Source: Salinicoccus sp. RF5 (GTDB lineage Bacteria > Bacillota > Bacilli > Staphylococcales > Salinicoccaceae). Taken from it: a stretch of 64,000 bases of DNA. Below, piece by piece: positions 1 through 8,945 of the stretch; the stretch's first letter is position 1; each line of letters starts with the position of its first letter. Where the stretch lies: the NCBI RefSeq assembly GCF_020786625.1, contig NZ_JAJGRC010000004.1, positions 1 to 64,000 on the forward strand, read 5' to 3'. Made by a program: the position numbers and the translations under genes. The notes beneath the pieces were generated by a model. It was not told the origin of the DNA. It worked only from the letters and a program-made list of their open reading frames with translations, and did no database searches.

Positions 1-84
<84 letters not shown>

Positions 85-212
85 GAAGTTCTCTGACTCC
101 GTTGCGGTTTTACTTGTCGCCCAAGTGGAATGCCGAAGCATTCGTTTTTTCGGAATTAACGTTGACATATTGTCATTCAGTTTTCAATGTTCTCTGTTTT
201 GACTGCTTTACT

Positions 213-241
213 ATTATAGCATGTTGATCTCAGCGATGCAA
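213..241 (-). promoter_or_regulatory. rrn promoter P2 (sigma-A)
   Basis: On the minus strand: -35 TTGCAT (241-236), 17-base spacer, -10 TATAAT (218-213). It lies about 130 bases upstream of the 16S 5' end and is the nearer of two tandem promoters, the usual arrangement for Firmicute rRNA operons. Confidence 0.85.
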
Positions 242-315
242 CACTTTTTTATATCTTTTTTAACTTAATAGTAACGTTTGTTGTGTCGGTTTTGCGTTTC
301 GTCCGACAAGAAATA

Positions 316-344
316 ACTATACAGGGTTTCATTAGAGAATGCAA
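316..344 (-). promoter_or_regulatory. rrn promoter P1 (sigma-A)
   Basis: On the minus strand: -35 TTGCAT (344-339), 17-base spacer, -10 TATAGT (321-316). It has the same -35 and spacer as P2 about 100 bases downstream. Bases 85-401 hold these two promoters, the rRNA leader and the terminator of the recR operon, and no gene. Confidence 0.8.
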
Positions 345-354
345 GAGGTTTTTC

Positions 355-395
355 AAAAAAAGTTTTCCAGACCATTTTTCATTGTAATGGCCTGG
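355..395 (-). terminator. Terminator of dnaX-ebfC-recR
   Basis: On the minus strand a 10-bp stem (CCAGGCCATT with AATGGTCTGG, one G-U pair) is followed by AAAAC and seven T. It sits just past the recR stop and before the rrn promoters, so it separates the two transcription units. Confidence 0.85.
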
Positions 396-401
396 TTTCT
401 T

Positions 402-998
402 CTATAGTTCTGTACGATACTCTATCGCTTTCGAAAGCGTGACTTCATCGGCATATTCCAAGTCGCCCCCGACAGGCAGCCCATGCGCAAGACGTGTGAT
501 CTTTACACCGATCGGCTTGACCAGACGGGAGATGTACATTGCTGTAGACTCCCCTTCTATATTCGGGTTCGTTGCCAATATGATTTCTTTTATCTGCTCG
601 TCCTTCAGCCTTTCAATCAATGTGGCCACATTGATGTCTTCCGGCCCGATTCCATCCATGGGACTGATTGCACCATGAAGAACATGGTACATCCCCCTAT
701 ACTCACGCATCTTCTCCATTGCAATGACGTCTTTAGTATCCTGCACTACACAGACGATGGATCTATCTCTATTCTTGTCCTGACATATATAGCAAGGGTC
801 GATGTCGGTGATATGGCCGCATATCGAACAGAATTGGAGGTCTCTCTTTACTTCCATCAGGCTGCGTGAAAAGCTGACGACATCGTCTTCTTTCATATTG
901 AGTACATAAAATGCCAGACGTTGGGCAGTCTTCGGCCCAATGCCCGGCAGTTTCATGAAGCTGTCGATCAGCTTTGATATGGGTTCCGGATAATGCAT
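402..998 (-). CDS. recR: Recombination mediator protein RecR
   Basis: RecR acts with RecF and RecO to load RecA onto gapped DNA coated with SSB. The 198-residue length is normal. Visible in order are an N-terminal helix-hairpin-helix ([15 protein letters not shown], about residues 17-31), a four-cysteine zinc finger (CSIC...CYIC, about 57-72), and a Toprim domain (VVQDTKD near 84, then the ATNPNIEGE segment near 142). It is the last gene of dnaX-ebfC-recR, one base after the ebfC stop, and is followed by a strong terminator. The cluster dnaX-yaaK-recR next to an rrn operon matches the Bacillus/Staphylococcus arrangement. Confidence 0.98.
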   Translation of the reverse strand: MHYPEPISKLIDSFMKLPGIGPKTAQRLAFYVLNMKEDDVVSFSRSLMEVKRDLQFCSICGHITDIDPCYICQDKNRDRSIVCVVQDTKDVIAMEKMREYRGMYHVLHGAISPMDGIGPEDINVATLIERLKDEQIKEIILATNPNIEGESTAMYISRLVKPIGVKITRLAHGLPVGGDLEYADEVTLSKAIEYRTEL

Positions 999-999
999 G

Positions 1000-1323
1000 T
1001 TACATCATTCCCGGAATGTTCATACCTTTAGTATGTTGGCCGAGCCTTTCACTTGAGAGCTCATCCGCTTTTGTCATTGCTTCATTGGTAGCAGCGACGA
1101 TCAGGTCCTGGAGCATTTCGATGTCGTCCGGATCCACTACTTCTTCCTGGATTTCCACATCCAGCACTTCTTTGTGGCCTGAAACAGTCACTTTGACCAT
1201 CCCGCCACCAGCAGTGCCTTCAACTTTCTCTTCTTTCAGTTTTTCCTGCTCTTCCTGCATCTTCTTCTGCATCTTCTGCATCTGTTTCATCATGCCTTGC
1301 ATATTGTTCATTCCGCCACGCAT
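1000..1323 (-). CDS. ebfC: YbaB/EbfC family nucleoid-associated protein
   Basis: A 107-residue DNA-binding protein of the YbaB/EbfC family, whose dimers bind DNA and may influence nucleoid structure or recombination. The N-terminus is rich in Gly, Met and Gln, then charged ([14 protein letters not shown]...), followed by the conserved core [15 protein letters not shown] and [11 protein letters not shown]. It lies between dnaX and recR, as in nearly all Firmicutes, which points to a link with recombination. A good ribosome-binding site (GGAG) precedes the ATG. Confidence 0.96.
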   Translation of the reverse strand: MRGGMNNMQGMMKQMQKMQKKMQEEQEKLKEEKVEGTAGGGMVKVTVSGHKEVLDVEIQEEVVDPDDIEMLQDLIVAATNEAMTKADELSSERLGQHTKGMNIPGMM

Positions 1324-1399
1324 ATATATTCTCCTCCAAATCAGTTTTCATTTTTCTTCTATATAGTATATATGAAATTGCTTATTTTATAAACAGTTA

Positions 1400-3052
1400 T
1401 CATGAGCGCGTTTCTACGACGTCACTCCCAAAGATCTCTTTAGCCACATCAGAAGGCTTCTTCCCATCCTCATCTGACTTCTTTTCTTTATTTGCTTTCT
1501 TTTCCTGTATATAGTCATGCCTTACCTGCAGCCAGCTCGAATCGGGCACACCCACCACTTTTACATCCTTGCCGATGATGGAAGGGATGACCGCTTCCAG
1601 CTCCTGGCGCTTCTTTTCATCCTTATTGATCAGGTCGCTGTGCAGATCACTTTTGAACTTGAGAAGAACATGGGTATCACTTGCTGCCACGGGTTCCGAA
1701 TCCTTGATCAGGGACCTTAAGGCATGGTACCCCTTCTCCTCAACATGCTGATAAACTTTCGGCCAGTCATCCTTGAGCTTCACCAGATCTTCCTTATTGG
1801 CATTATCCAGTACTTTCTCAATCTGCCTCAAGGAGAAGCCTTTTGAAGACCGGCTTTGGGTTTCCTCCCGCTTCTGGGGTTCCTGCGCCTGCGAGTTCGG
1901 GGCCTGCGAATAGTTGGAGAGCTTCTTATCAAGCTCCGCCAGCTTCTGCTCGATATGTGAAAGATCCACCGCTTGCGGTTCTACAGATTGATCGTTTCGG
2001 TTGAGCACCTGGATCAGCTTGACGATGACCACCTCAAGATGAACGCTCGTATTCACTGAAAAGCGCATCATGACCATGGCATCGTTCAATACATCGATCA
2101 TTTCATAGAGCACCTTGTCCTCGGTATGCGCAAAAGCGACATCCTCATTGATCTCTCCATCATGCTTCATCAAAATGATATCCCTAATGTAATAGACGAG
2201 CTCATGGCTCAGCCTTGTCGGGTCCTTGCCCTCTTCGATGAACTGGTGATATTTGATGAATGCTTCCCTCGAATCCCGATGATCGATCAGCTTCAGCCAA
2301 TCATTCAGCTCCTCGGATTTGATGCCTCCCGTAATCATGATGGCATCATCCAGTGTAATTACATCATTGCTGTAGGCAATGACCTGATCCATGATGCTGA
2401 GCGCGTCCCGCATACCGCCTTCCGACGTCCTTGCGATATATTCTATTGCATCCGATTCATATTCGAGCGATTCACTCTGTGCTACATACTCGAGCCTCTC
2501 GACAATCTCATTCAGCTCTATCGCCTTGAAATCGAAACGCTGACATCTCGAGATTATGGTCGCCGGAATCTTATGGGGTTCCGTCGTCGCCAGAATAAAA
2601 ATGGCATGGCCCGGCGGCTCCTCGAGTGTTTTCAAAAGTGCGTTGAAAGCCCCTGTGGTCAGCATGTGCACCTCATCGATGATATATACTTTATACATTG
2701 CTTCAGACGGTGCATACTTGACTTTTTCACGTATGTTCCTGATCTCGTCCACACCATTATTGCTGGCAGCATCAATCTCAATTACATCATTCGCGCTGCC
2801 TTCGGTGATGCTCATGCAGATATCGCACTCGTTGCATGGTTCCCCTTCGGAACCGAAACGGCAGTTCAGCGCCTTGGCAAAGATTTTCGCAATGCTTGTC
2901 TTTCCTGTTCCCCTGGGTCCGCTGAACAGGTATGCGTGGGATTCCTTATTTCTGATTATCGCGTTTCTTAACGTTTTCGTGACATGCTTCTGCCCCACCA
3001 CATCTTCAAATGTCTGCGGCCGGAACGCCCGATACAAGGCTTGATATTCCAT
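1400..3052 (-). CDS. dnaX: DNA polymerase III subunits gamma/tau
   Basis: Clamp-loader ATPase of the replicative polymerase. Residues 1-220 form the AAA+ module, with Walker A GPRGTGKTS (about 45-53), a zinc-binding set of cysteines (CRFGSEGEPCNECDIC, about 64-79), Walker B IIDEVHML (near 123-130) and the sensor segment ATTEPHKIP. Domain III follows to about 360. The C-terminal third is low complexity and charged (Gln/Glu/Lys) before a tau-like tail. At 550 residues it matches Staphylococcus DnaX. No obvious frameshift signal for a shorter gamma form was recognised. First gene of the dnaX-ebfC-recR operon, behind the SRP RNA terminator. Confidence 0.97.
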   Translation of the reverse strand: MEYQALYRAFRPQTFEDVVGQKHVTKTLRNAIIRNKESHAYLFSGPRGTGKTSIAKIFAKALNCRFGSEGEPCNECDICMSITEGSANDVIEIDAASNNGVDEIRNIREKVKYAPSEAMYKVYIIDEVHMLTTGAFNALLKTLEEPPGHAIFILATTEPHKIPATIISRCQRFDFKAIELNEIVERLEYVAQSESLEYESDAIEYIARTSEGGMRDALSIMDQVIAYSNDVITLDDAIMITGGIKSEELNDWLKLIDHRDSREAFIKYHQFIEEGKDPTRLSHELVYYIRDIILMKHDGEINEDVAFAHTEDKVLYEMIDVLNDAMVMMRFSVNTSVHLEVVIVKLIQVLNRNDQSVEPQAVDLSHIEQKLAELDKKLSNYSQAPNSQAQEPQKREETQSRSSKGFSLRQIEKVLDNANKEDLVKLKDDWPKVYQHVEEKGYHALRSLIKDSEPVAASDTHVLLKFKSDLHSDLINKDEKKRQELEAVIPSIIGKDVKVVGVPDSSWLQVRHDYIQEKKANKEKKSDEDGKKPSDVAKEIFGSDVVETRS

Positions 3053-3130
3053 CCAGCGGCACCTCCATACTGAGTCGTTTATGCTGTTTATTATACCATA
3101 TATAAACTTTCGTCCCTAATTCCGGGCAAC

Positions 3131-3160
3131 AAAAAATGACTGCATCTTAAGATGCAGTCA
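3131..3160 (-). terminator. Terminator after SRP RNA
   Basis: The perfect inverted repeat TGACTGCATCTT/AAGATGCAGTCA (3137-3160) is followed on the minus strand by six T (3136-3131). It ends the ffs transcript upstream of dnaX. Confidence 0.9.
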
Positions 3161-3170
3161 TCTGATATGT

Positions 3171-3441
3171 AACCGTGCACCGCTCTTCGAACACCCGGCA
3201 CAAGCGTTACTCGATCCACCAGCTCAACCCCGGCTGTCCTACGGCACATAGAATGGGCCACTTAATGCTGCTTCCTTCCGGACCTGACATGGTTCGTGAC
3301 GTTCTATTGCATAGGACCGGGATCTCAACACTGGTGAGATCAAGGCAGTCCTCACACCGAGTATCCTCGGAAGCGGAATTCGGTCCTGCTGGAGCGGATT
3401 GCAGGTACAGGGCACCGCTACCTCCCCACTTAGCACGGCAC
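3171..3441 (-). ncRNA. ffs: Signal recognition particle RNA, long Bacillus type
   Basis: On the minus strand the sequence shows the 5' Alu-domain signature (GTGGGGAGGTAGCGG then TGCCCTGTACC), the universally conserved S-domain (ACCATGTCAGGTCCGGAAGG then AAGCAGCATTAAGTG) with its GGAAG apical loop, and closing complementary ends (CCGTGC at the 5' end, GCACGG at the 3' end). At about 270 nucleotides it is the long Firmicute form with Alu and S domains, the scaffold for Ffh. A consensus promoter lies directly upstream and a strong terminator downstream. Several short ORFs overlap it and are spurious. Confidence 0.96.
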
Positions 3442-3446
3442 AGTAT

Positions 3447-3475
3447 ATAATACCAAAATCCATGGGCCAATGCAA
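3447..3475 (-). promoter_or_regulatory. SRP RNA promoter
   Basis: On the minus strand: -35 TTGCAT (3475-3470), 17-base spacer, -10 TATTAT (3452-3447). The spacing to the RNA 5' end near 3441 fits a sigma-A start. The -35 has the same TTGCAT form as the rrn promoters. Confidence 0.82.
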
Positions 3476-3485
3476 GATTAAACGA

Positions 3486-4214
3486 CTATTCGCCATGAAA
3501 GCGGCGGGAGAAGTCCACGAACTTGAATTCATTGGCCAGGTGCTTAGAAACATTGAACTGAAACGGACGGGCATCATTCAGATGAACGATTGAACGGACA
3601 GTCGCTGTGTATGGGGGAATGACATTGCCGAACAACTCCAGATCCTGCTCGTTCATCGGTTCAAATGTGATTTCCTTATGGGAATAGGCGATAGTAAGAC
3701 CCATCCTCTTTTCAATATATTCATAGATTGAATCGGCTGCAATCTTTTCGTTCAGTCCAGGCATCATTTCCACAATGAAGTAATCTATATCCACGATGTG
3801 CGTCCTATCCTCAAAACGCCTCTGCCTGATGAGCCGCCAAATCTTCTCCTCGGGCTGAAGCTTCAATGCTTCCATTACCCTGGGGAACTCTTCAGCAGAA
3901 TACTGTGTCAGTTCCACTACATTCGTGGAATACTGTTTCGTCTTCAGCTGCTGGATTTCCTTGAAGCTTGTCAGGTGGGAAACGGTGAAATCCATCGAAG
4001 GGTTATAGATGACCACAGAACCTTTGCCCTTCATCTTCTGGATATAGCCATTCTCCTGGAGCAGGTTCAAAGCTTTTCTGACTGTTTCCCTGGATACATC
4101 GAACATGCTGACAAGTGTATGCTCAGAAGGCAGAACATCCCCCTTCTTGTATGTGCCTTCTGCAATGTCGCTCGACACCACCTGATAAATATGATTGTAT
4201 TTATTCAAATTCAT
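3486..4214 (-). CDS. treR: Trehalose operon transcriptional repressor (GntR/HutC family)
   Basis: TreR represses trehalose genes until trehalose-6-phosphate binds. Residues 1-70 form a GntR winged helix (DVLPSEHTLVSMFDVSRETVRKALNLLQENGYIQ), and the rest is an UTRA effector domain of the HutC/FarR type (ARPFQFNVSKHLANEFKFVDFSRR at the end). About 242 residues, typical. I chose the ATG at 4214, preceded by GGGTGAG, over an in-frame GTG at 4223. It is third in treP-treC-treR on the minus strand, and an inverted repeat just before it suggests autoregulation. Confidence 0.94.
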   Translation of the reverse strand: MNLNKYNHIYQVVSSDIAEGTYKKGDVLPSEHTLVSMFDVSRETVRKALNLLQENGYIQKMKGKGSVVIYNPSMDFTVSHLTSFKEIQQLKTKQYSTNVVELTQYSAEEFPRVMEALKLQPEEKIWRLIRQRRFEDRTHIVDIDYFIVEMMPGLNEKIAADSIYEYIEKRMGLTIAYSHKEITFEPMNEQDLELFGNVIPPYTATVRSIVHLNDARPFQFNVSKHLANEFKFVDFSRRFHGE

Positions 4215-4239
4215 TGTACTCACCCTACCGTCTTCCCGG

Positions 4240-4260
4240 ATGTATTAAAATCTAATACAT
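4240..4260. promoter_or_regulatory. Inverted repeat upstream of treR, candidate operator
   Basis: ATGTATTA and TAATACAT form a perfect 8-bp inverted repeat around a 5-base centre, in the 48-57 bases between the treC stop and the treR start. The position suits an operator. TreR itself is the natural candidate, but the sequence differs from the Bacillus TreR site as I remember it. Confidence 0.5.
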
Positions 4261-4271
4261 CATATCCTTTT

Positions 4272-5915
4272 TCAGTTGTTTTGTCCATATATCATCATGG
4301 CTTCAAACGGCCTCAGGACATTCTTCCTATCGGCATAATTGGAGAGGAGCACTTCGCCCTCTGCGTTGATGTTTTCAGGATACGGTACTTCCTTGTTTCT
4401 GAAGTTGGCCATGACCGTGATGCGTTCCCCTTCATACAGCCGTTCATATACAAAGAGGTCATCATCCTTCATAAGATGTGGCTTCACGCTGCCGTATGTC
4501 AGAACATCCAATTCATGTCTCAACTGGATCAGCTTCTGATACGTATAGAAAATGGAATCGCCGTCTTCGAGGGCGCGTGCAACGTTTATTTCTCCATACT
4601 TGTCCGACACTTCTATCCATGGCATGCCTTCTGTAAATCCAGCATTCCTGGAATCATCCCACTGCACAGGTGTCCTCGAATTATCCCTCGATTTGGTCGC
4701 CAGTATATCCAATATGAGGGAAGCGTCCATCCCTTCCTCCCTCAGTATCGAATATGCATTGAGACTCTCCACATCACGGTACTGATCGATCCGGTTGAAA
4801 CCGGGATTGGTCATTCCGATCTCTTCGCCCTGGTAGATGTAGGGGGTGCCTTTCAGTCCATGGAGGGCAATTGCCAGCATTTTTCCACTCAGCACCCGGT
4901 TCTCTTCGGTCTCATCATTGCCAAACCTGGATACGACGCGCGGCTGGTCATGATTGCACCAGAAGATGGCATTCCAGCCGCCGCCCTCATCCATTGCCAC
5001 CTGCCATTCCATCAATATCTTTTTCAGTTCAAGAAAATCGAAGTTGGCAAGCGACCATTTTTCCCCACCCGGATAGTCAACCTTCAGATGGTGGAAATTG
5101 AATACGGAATTAAGTTCGTTGCGCTCAGGGTTAGTGTACTTCAGACAGTGCTCGATTGTTGTGGAAGACATCTCCCCAACAGTCATGATGTCCTTGTCCC
5201 CAAAAGTATTGCGGTTCAATTCATTGATGTACTCATGGACTTTGGGGCCGTCGGTGTAGAATTCCTTCCCTGGGCCATCGGAGTCCTTGAATTCTCCTTT
5301 GGATATCAGATTGACCACATCGAACCGGAAACCATCCACGCCGAAATCTATCCAGTAATTGATCATTTCATATATGTCACGGCGCATATCCTCGTTTTCC
5401 CAATTCAGGTCAGCCTGGGTGATATCGAAGAGGCGGAGGTAGTATTGGTTCGTATCCTCATCATATGCCCACGCATTTCCACCGAACTTCGATTCCCAGT
5501 TGGTTGGAGGCGTATCATAGGTGCCATCTTTCCATATATAGTAGTCGCGATATTCATTGTCACGGGATTTCCTGGACTCGACGAACCAATGATGCTCCGT
5601 TGATGTGTGATTGATGACGATGTCCATCATGATCTTAAGACCTCTGGCATGCGCCTTCTCCAGCAGCTCCTCAAGATCCGCCTTTGTACCGAACTGGGGA
5701 TTCACCTCATAATAGTTGCTGATATCATAGCCGTTGTCATTCATAGGGGATTCATAGACCGGTGTGAGCCAGAGGTAATCCACACCCAAAGTCGTGAAAT
5801 AATCAAGCTTATCTATGATGCCCCTGATGTCCCCTTCGCCGCTTCCGGTCGTATCATTGAATGACTTGGGATAAATCTGATAGACCACCGATTTTCTCCA
5901 GTCTTTGGATGCCAT
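4272..5915 (-). CDS. treC: Alpha,alpha-phosphotrehalase
   Basis: Hydrolyses trehalose-6-phosphate, delivered by the PTS permease, to glucose and glucose-6-phosphate in the cytoplasm. GH13 features: N-terminal WRKSVVYQIYPKSFND (residues 6-21), MDIVINHTS (region II, near 97-105), GFRFDVVNLI with the nucleophile Asp near 199, VGEMSST with the acid Glu near 255, and WCNHDQPR near 326-333 (region IV). 547 residues, normal for the family. Start ATG at 5915 behind AAAGGAG. Adjacent treP and treR support phosphotrehalase rather than oligo-1,6-glucosidase. Confidence 0.95.
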   Translation of the reverse strand: MASKDWRKSVVYQIYPKSFNDTTGSGEGDIRGIIDKLDYFTTLGVDYLWLTPVYESPMNDNGYDISNYYEVNPQFGTKADLEELLEKAHARGLKIMMDIVINHTSTEHHWFVESRKSRDNEYRDYYIWKDGTYDTPPTNWESKFGGNAWAYDEDTNQYYLRLFDITQADLNWENEDMRRDIYEMINYWIDFGVDGFRFDVVNLISKGEFKDSDGPGKEFYTDGPKVHEYINELNRNTFGDKDIMTVGEMSSTTIEHCLKYTNPERNELNSVFNFHHLKVDYPGGEKWSLANFDFLELKKILMEWQVAMDEGGGWNAIFWCNHDQPRVVSRFGNDETEENRVLSGKMLAIALHGLKGTPYIYQGEEIGMTNPGFNRIDQYRDVESLNAYSILREEGMDASLILDILATKSRDNSRTPVQWDDSRNAGFTEGMPWIEVSDKYGEINVARALEDGDSIFYTYQKLIQLRHELDVLTYGSVKPHLMKDDDLFVYERLYEGERITVMANFRNKEVPYPENINAEGEVLLSNYADRKNVLRPFEAMMIYGQNN

Positions 5916-5939
5916 CTTAAAAAACTCCTTTTGCTTGAT

Positions 5940-7388
5940 TTAATCTTTAACCATATCTTTTGTCTTCTCTTTTGCGAACCTGGAGAAGAGGAGGGTAAGC
6001 AGGAACGGAACGACGATTGCGATACCCATCCCTATGGTGAAGAGCAACCAGAAGCCTTCCGTGATCGAGATGACACCCGGCACCCCGCCGACACCAACAC
6101 TCGCTGCGGTCAGACCATTCATTCCGAAAAGCCCGCCGACGAATGATGTAGTAATGATGGCTGCAAGGAATGGATATTTAAGCGGCAGATTGACACCAAA
6201 CATTGCAGGCTCAGTGACGCCCAGCCAACCGGAAATACCAGAAGTCATCGCCAGACCTTCCTCTTTCTTCTTCTTCTGTTGACGATAGATCACCCATGCA
6301 CCGAAAGCTGCGGAGCCCTGGGCAATATTTGAAATTGCAAGTATCGGCCACAGATATGTTGCGCCGGTGGTCCCAATAAGCTGGAGGTCCATCGCCAGGA
6401 ACATATGGTGCAGCCCCGTAATGACAAGTGGTGCATAGAACAGTCCGTAGACCGCGCCGCCCAGGATGCCTGCTGATTCAAACAACCATACTACACTGTC
6501 AGAAATGATGCCGCTCAGGAACAGTGTGACAGGGCCGATCAGAGTAAAGGTAAGTATGCCGACTACAAGTAGTGAAATCGGTGCGACCAGAAGCAGCTTG
6601 AACATGTCATGTATGCGTTTATCCAGGAAGTTTTCCACTTTAGCAAGGAGCCACGCTGCTACAAGTACAGGTAGGACCTGGCCCTGGTAGTTCAGCTGTT
6701 CAATTTGCAGACCGAAGAAGTTCCATGTTGGAATATCCGCCAGTTCACCGGCTTCAGCATCGAACAAACCATACTGGCTCGCCAAGTCCGGGTGACATAA
6801 TGCCACACCGAGGGCAATACCAAGCAATGGGTTCCCGCCGAACACCTTCATCGCAGACCAGCCGATCAGCACCGGCAGGAAGATGAATGGTGCAACTGCA
6901 ATGAAGTTGATCATACTCGCTATACCTTCAATGCCCGGGAAGCGGGTGATGACCGAATCATTGTCCCAGAACAGCCCTTCGACTGTCAGCAGGTTGTTTA
7001 TACCGAGCAATAGACCCGCTGTAACGATTGCAGGAAGGATTGGAATGAATATGTCCCCAAGCATTTTAATGAACCGCTGTATCGGATTCATCTTCTGGGC
7101 CGCTGCCGCCTTGACTTCATCCTTCGAGCCGCCGCCCTTGCCCGTCTCCTCCTCGAAAATCTTAAACGCTTCGTTCACAGTCCCCTGGCCAATGACTACC
7201 TGGAACTGGTTGTTCGCAGCAAAAGAGCCTTTGACCAGATCGATCGAATCCAATTTTTCCTTGTCCACTTTGGATTCATCCTCAAGAGCAAGACGCAGTC
7301 TAGTCACACAGTGCGTTGCTGCATTGACGTTTTCCTTGCCACCAACCGCGTCAATAATGGCTTTGACATCATCACGGTTCACTGCCAT
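5940..7388 (-). CDS. treP: PTS trehalose-specific transporter, EIIBC
   Basis: Imports and phosphorylates trehalose. The N-terminal EIIB domain (residues 1-90) has the phospho-cysteine motif NAATHCVTRLRL, Cys near 27. A flexible Lys/Ala linker near 100 leads to the EIIC membrane domain of about ten segments, with the family motif GLHHMFLAMDLQLIG near 325-339 and GVTEPAMFGVNLPLKYPF near 396-413. There is no EIIA domain, so a separate glucose-type EIIA is presumably used. First gene of treP-treC-treR. The region upstream carries a TreR-like site and a cre-like site. Confidence 0.95.
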   Translation of the reverse strand: MAVNRDDVKAIIDAVGGKENVNAATHCVTRLRLALEDESKVDKEKLDSIDLVKGSFAANNQFQVVIGQGTVNEAFKIFEEETGKGGGSKDEVKAAAAQKMNPIQRFIKMLGDIFIPILPAIVTAGLLLGINNLLTVEGLFWDNDSVITRFPGIEGIASMINFIAVAPFIFLPVLIGWSAMKVFGGNPLLGIALGVALCHPDLASQYGLFDAEAGELADIPTWNFFGLQIEQLNYQGQVLPVLVAAWLLAKVENFLDKRIHDMFKLLLVAPISLLVVGILTFTLIGPVTLFLSGIISDSVVWLFESAGILGGAVYGLFYAPLVITGLHHMFLAMDLQLIGTTGATYLWPILAISNIAQGSAAFGAWVIYRQQKKKKEEGLAMTSGISGWLGVTEPAMFGVNLPLKYPFLAAIITTSFVGGLFGMNGLTAASVGVGGVPGVISITEGFWLLFTIGMGIAIVVPFLLTLLFSRFAKEKTKDMVKD

Positions 7389-7432
7389 TCATTCCACACT
7401 CCTTCTAATGTTGATTTATCGCCATAACTATA

Positions 7433-7463
7433 ACATGTATAGACAACCATGTAAAGGCTTTCA
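7433..7463. promoter_or_regulatory. Candidate TreR operator and cre site upstream of treP
   Basis: On the minus strand, TTGTCTATACATG (within 7433-7452) resembles the TreR half-site arrangement TTGTATATACAA. Directly beside it, TGAAAGCCTTTACA (7463-7450) matches the CcpA consensus TGWNANCGNTNWCA except for one base (CC instead of CG). Both lie 45-75 bases before the treP start, where repression by TreR and carbon catabolite repression would act. Inference from motif and position. Confidence 0.55.
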
Positions 7464-7504
7464 TAAATTGAGAAATGTAAATGCAATAAGCTCCATATCA
7501 TATA

Positions 7505-7527
7505 AAAAAGCCGCTGTTTAAAGCGGC
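7505..7527 (-). terminator. Terminator downstream of amt
   Basis: GCCGCTTTAAACAGCGGC followed by TTTTTT on the minus strand. It lies about 100 bases past the amt stop and before the tre control region, so it isolates the two units. Confidence 0.85.
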
Positions 7528-7628
7528 ACAGTATCAGGTTAAGGAAATATTACCATCAGTCTTGATTATATCTTACCCATTGCTGTATTAATGAAACAAT
7601 TCTCTCCCATTTTATAGTTGATACATAA

Positions 7629-8843
7629 TTATGAATTGGAATATTCATACGCTTTCTCGCCATGGATGACGACATCGAGACCATCGAGTTCCTCTTTTTC
7701 ATCCGTGCGGAGTGTCGTGAACAGGCTGATGCCCTTTGCAATGCCATACGTCATTACAGCACTGAATAGTATTGTGGCGCTCACCGCTGCAAGCTGTGCC
7801 ATTACAGGCGTGACTCCGCCTCCCGAGAGGAGACCATCTGCAATTCCCGGATTTACGGCACTTGTCTGGAGAATTCCAGTGCCGATGGCACCGACGATGC
7901 CCCCAATGCCATGGAGTCCGAACGCATCGAGCGCGTCATCATAATTCAGCAGGACTTTCAGTTTTGTAATTGCGAAGAAACATATCGCCCCGCCCAACAG
8001 GCCAAGTGCCATCGCTCCGCCGTAGGTGACGAATCCAGCCGCCGGTGTGATGGCCACGAGTCCGGCAAGCATCCCTGAGAGTGTGCCGATCAGAGATACT
8101 TTCCCTTTTGTAAACCTTTCGACCATCACCCATCCGGCAATACCTGCCGTGGACGCCAGAACCGTATTCGTAAATGCGCTCATCGCAATGGCATCGAAAG
8201 TCAGCGCACTTCCTGCATTGAACCCGAACCAGCCGAACCAGACCAGTATGGCACCGACCATCGTGATGACGAGATTGTGCGGCGGCTTCTTATTGTCCGG
8301 CTTCCTCGATCCGAGCATCAAGGCAAGCACCAGCCCAGAAACACCCGATGATATGTGTACCACCGTCCCTCCCGCGAAGTCGATGGCCCCGATCGAGTGG
8401 ATCCACCCGCCACCCCAGACCCAGTGTGCAACCGGACTGTATACAAGGATGACCCATAGGGCCATGAATAAAAGAAATGGTCCAAATTTCATGCGTTCTG
8501 CAACCGACCCTGTCAGAATTGAAACAGCTATTGTGCAAAATGTCAGTTGGAACAGCATGTATAGAGCGAAAGGAATCGTTTCGGAAAATGCGGCGTTCGC
8601 TTCATAGCCGACTCCCGTCAATCCGATATATGAAAGGTCGCCTATGAACAGGTTGCTCCCTCCGAAACTTAAGGAGAATCCAAGGCCCACCCACACAAAG
8701 GTTACGACGACGATGGCAGCCAGGCTGTGCATCGATGTATTCAGCACATTCTTGGACTGCACAAGTCCCCCGTAGAATAAAGCCAATCCAGGCGTCATCA
8801 GCCATACGAGCAGTGTACAAAGAAATATAAAAATTGTGTCCAT
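7629..8843 (-). CDS. amt: Ammonium transporter (Amt/MEP/Rh family)
   Basis: Membrane channel conducting ammonia/ammonium. About 404 residues with eleven hydrophobic segments. Signatures: MTPGLALFYGGLVQSKNVLNT near the N-terminus, DFAGGTVVHISSGVSGLV (the family DxAGGxxVHxxxG motif, about 153-170) with a pore histidine, WFGWFNAGS-type helix near 205-215, and DALDAFGLHGIGGIVGAIGTG with the second pore His near 312. An in-frame ATG at 8849 lies directly on the GGGGGA ribosome-binding site, so I prefer the ATG at 8843 at proper spacing. No glnB/glnK partner is adjacent; in many bacteria amt is paired with glnK. Confidence 0.95.
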   Translation of the reverse strand: MDTIFIFLCTLLVWLMTPGLALFYGGLVQSKNVLNTSMHSLAAIVVVTFVWVGLGFSLSFGGSNLFIGDLSYIGLTGVGYEANAAFSETIPFALYMLFQLTFCTIAVSILTGSVAERMKFGPFLLFMALWVILVYSPVAHWVWGGGWIHSIGAIDFAGGTVVHISSGVSGLVLALMLGSRKPDNKKPPHNLVITMVGAILVWFGWFGFNAGSALTFDAIAMSAFTNTVLASTAGIAGWVMVERFTKGKVSLIGTLSGMLAGLVAITPAAGFVTYGGAMALGLLGGAICFFAITKLKVLLNYDDALDAFGLHGIGGIVGAIGTGILQTSAVNPGIADGLLSGGGVTPVMAQLAAVSATILFSAVMTYGIAKGISLFTTLRTDEKEELDGLDVVIHGEKAYEYSNS

Positions 8844-8907
8844 GAGCATTCCCCCAATTCAAGTATGGGAGTATTATATACTCACTTTTTGAATATTCAA
8901 AATCCAT

Positions 8908-8937
8908 GTAAAAAAGCCTGACATCACATGTCAGACT
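8908..8937 (-). terminator. Terminator after the acidic surface protein gene
   Basis: Inverted repeat CTGACATGTGATGTCAG with a T-rich tail (GGCTTTTTT) on the minus strand, directly between the stop of the 8946-9827 gene and the amt promoter region. Confidence 0.82.
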
Positions 8938-8945
8938 TTCTCACA

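Noticed and set aside
2126-2971. Long plus-strand ORF of 281 codons inside dnaX
   Set aside because: Antisense shadow of a well-conserved gene; no ribosome-binding site, no recognisable protein features.
3175-3577. Short ORFs over the SRP RNA
   Set aside because: The sequence is explained by the conserved RNA gene ffs; the ORFs are chance.
3798-5603. 601-codon plus-strand ORF antisense to treR and treC
   Set aside because: Open only because of the codon bias of the minus-strand genes; composition is reverse-frame-like (rich in His, Ile, Phe) and there is no initiation signal.
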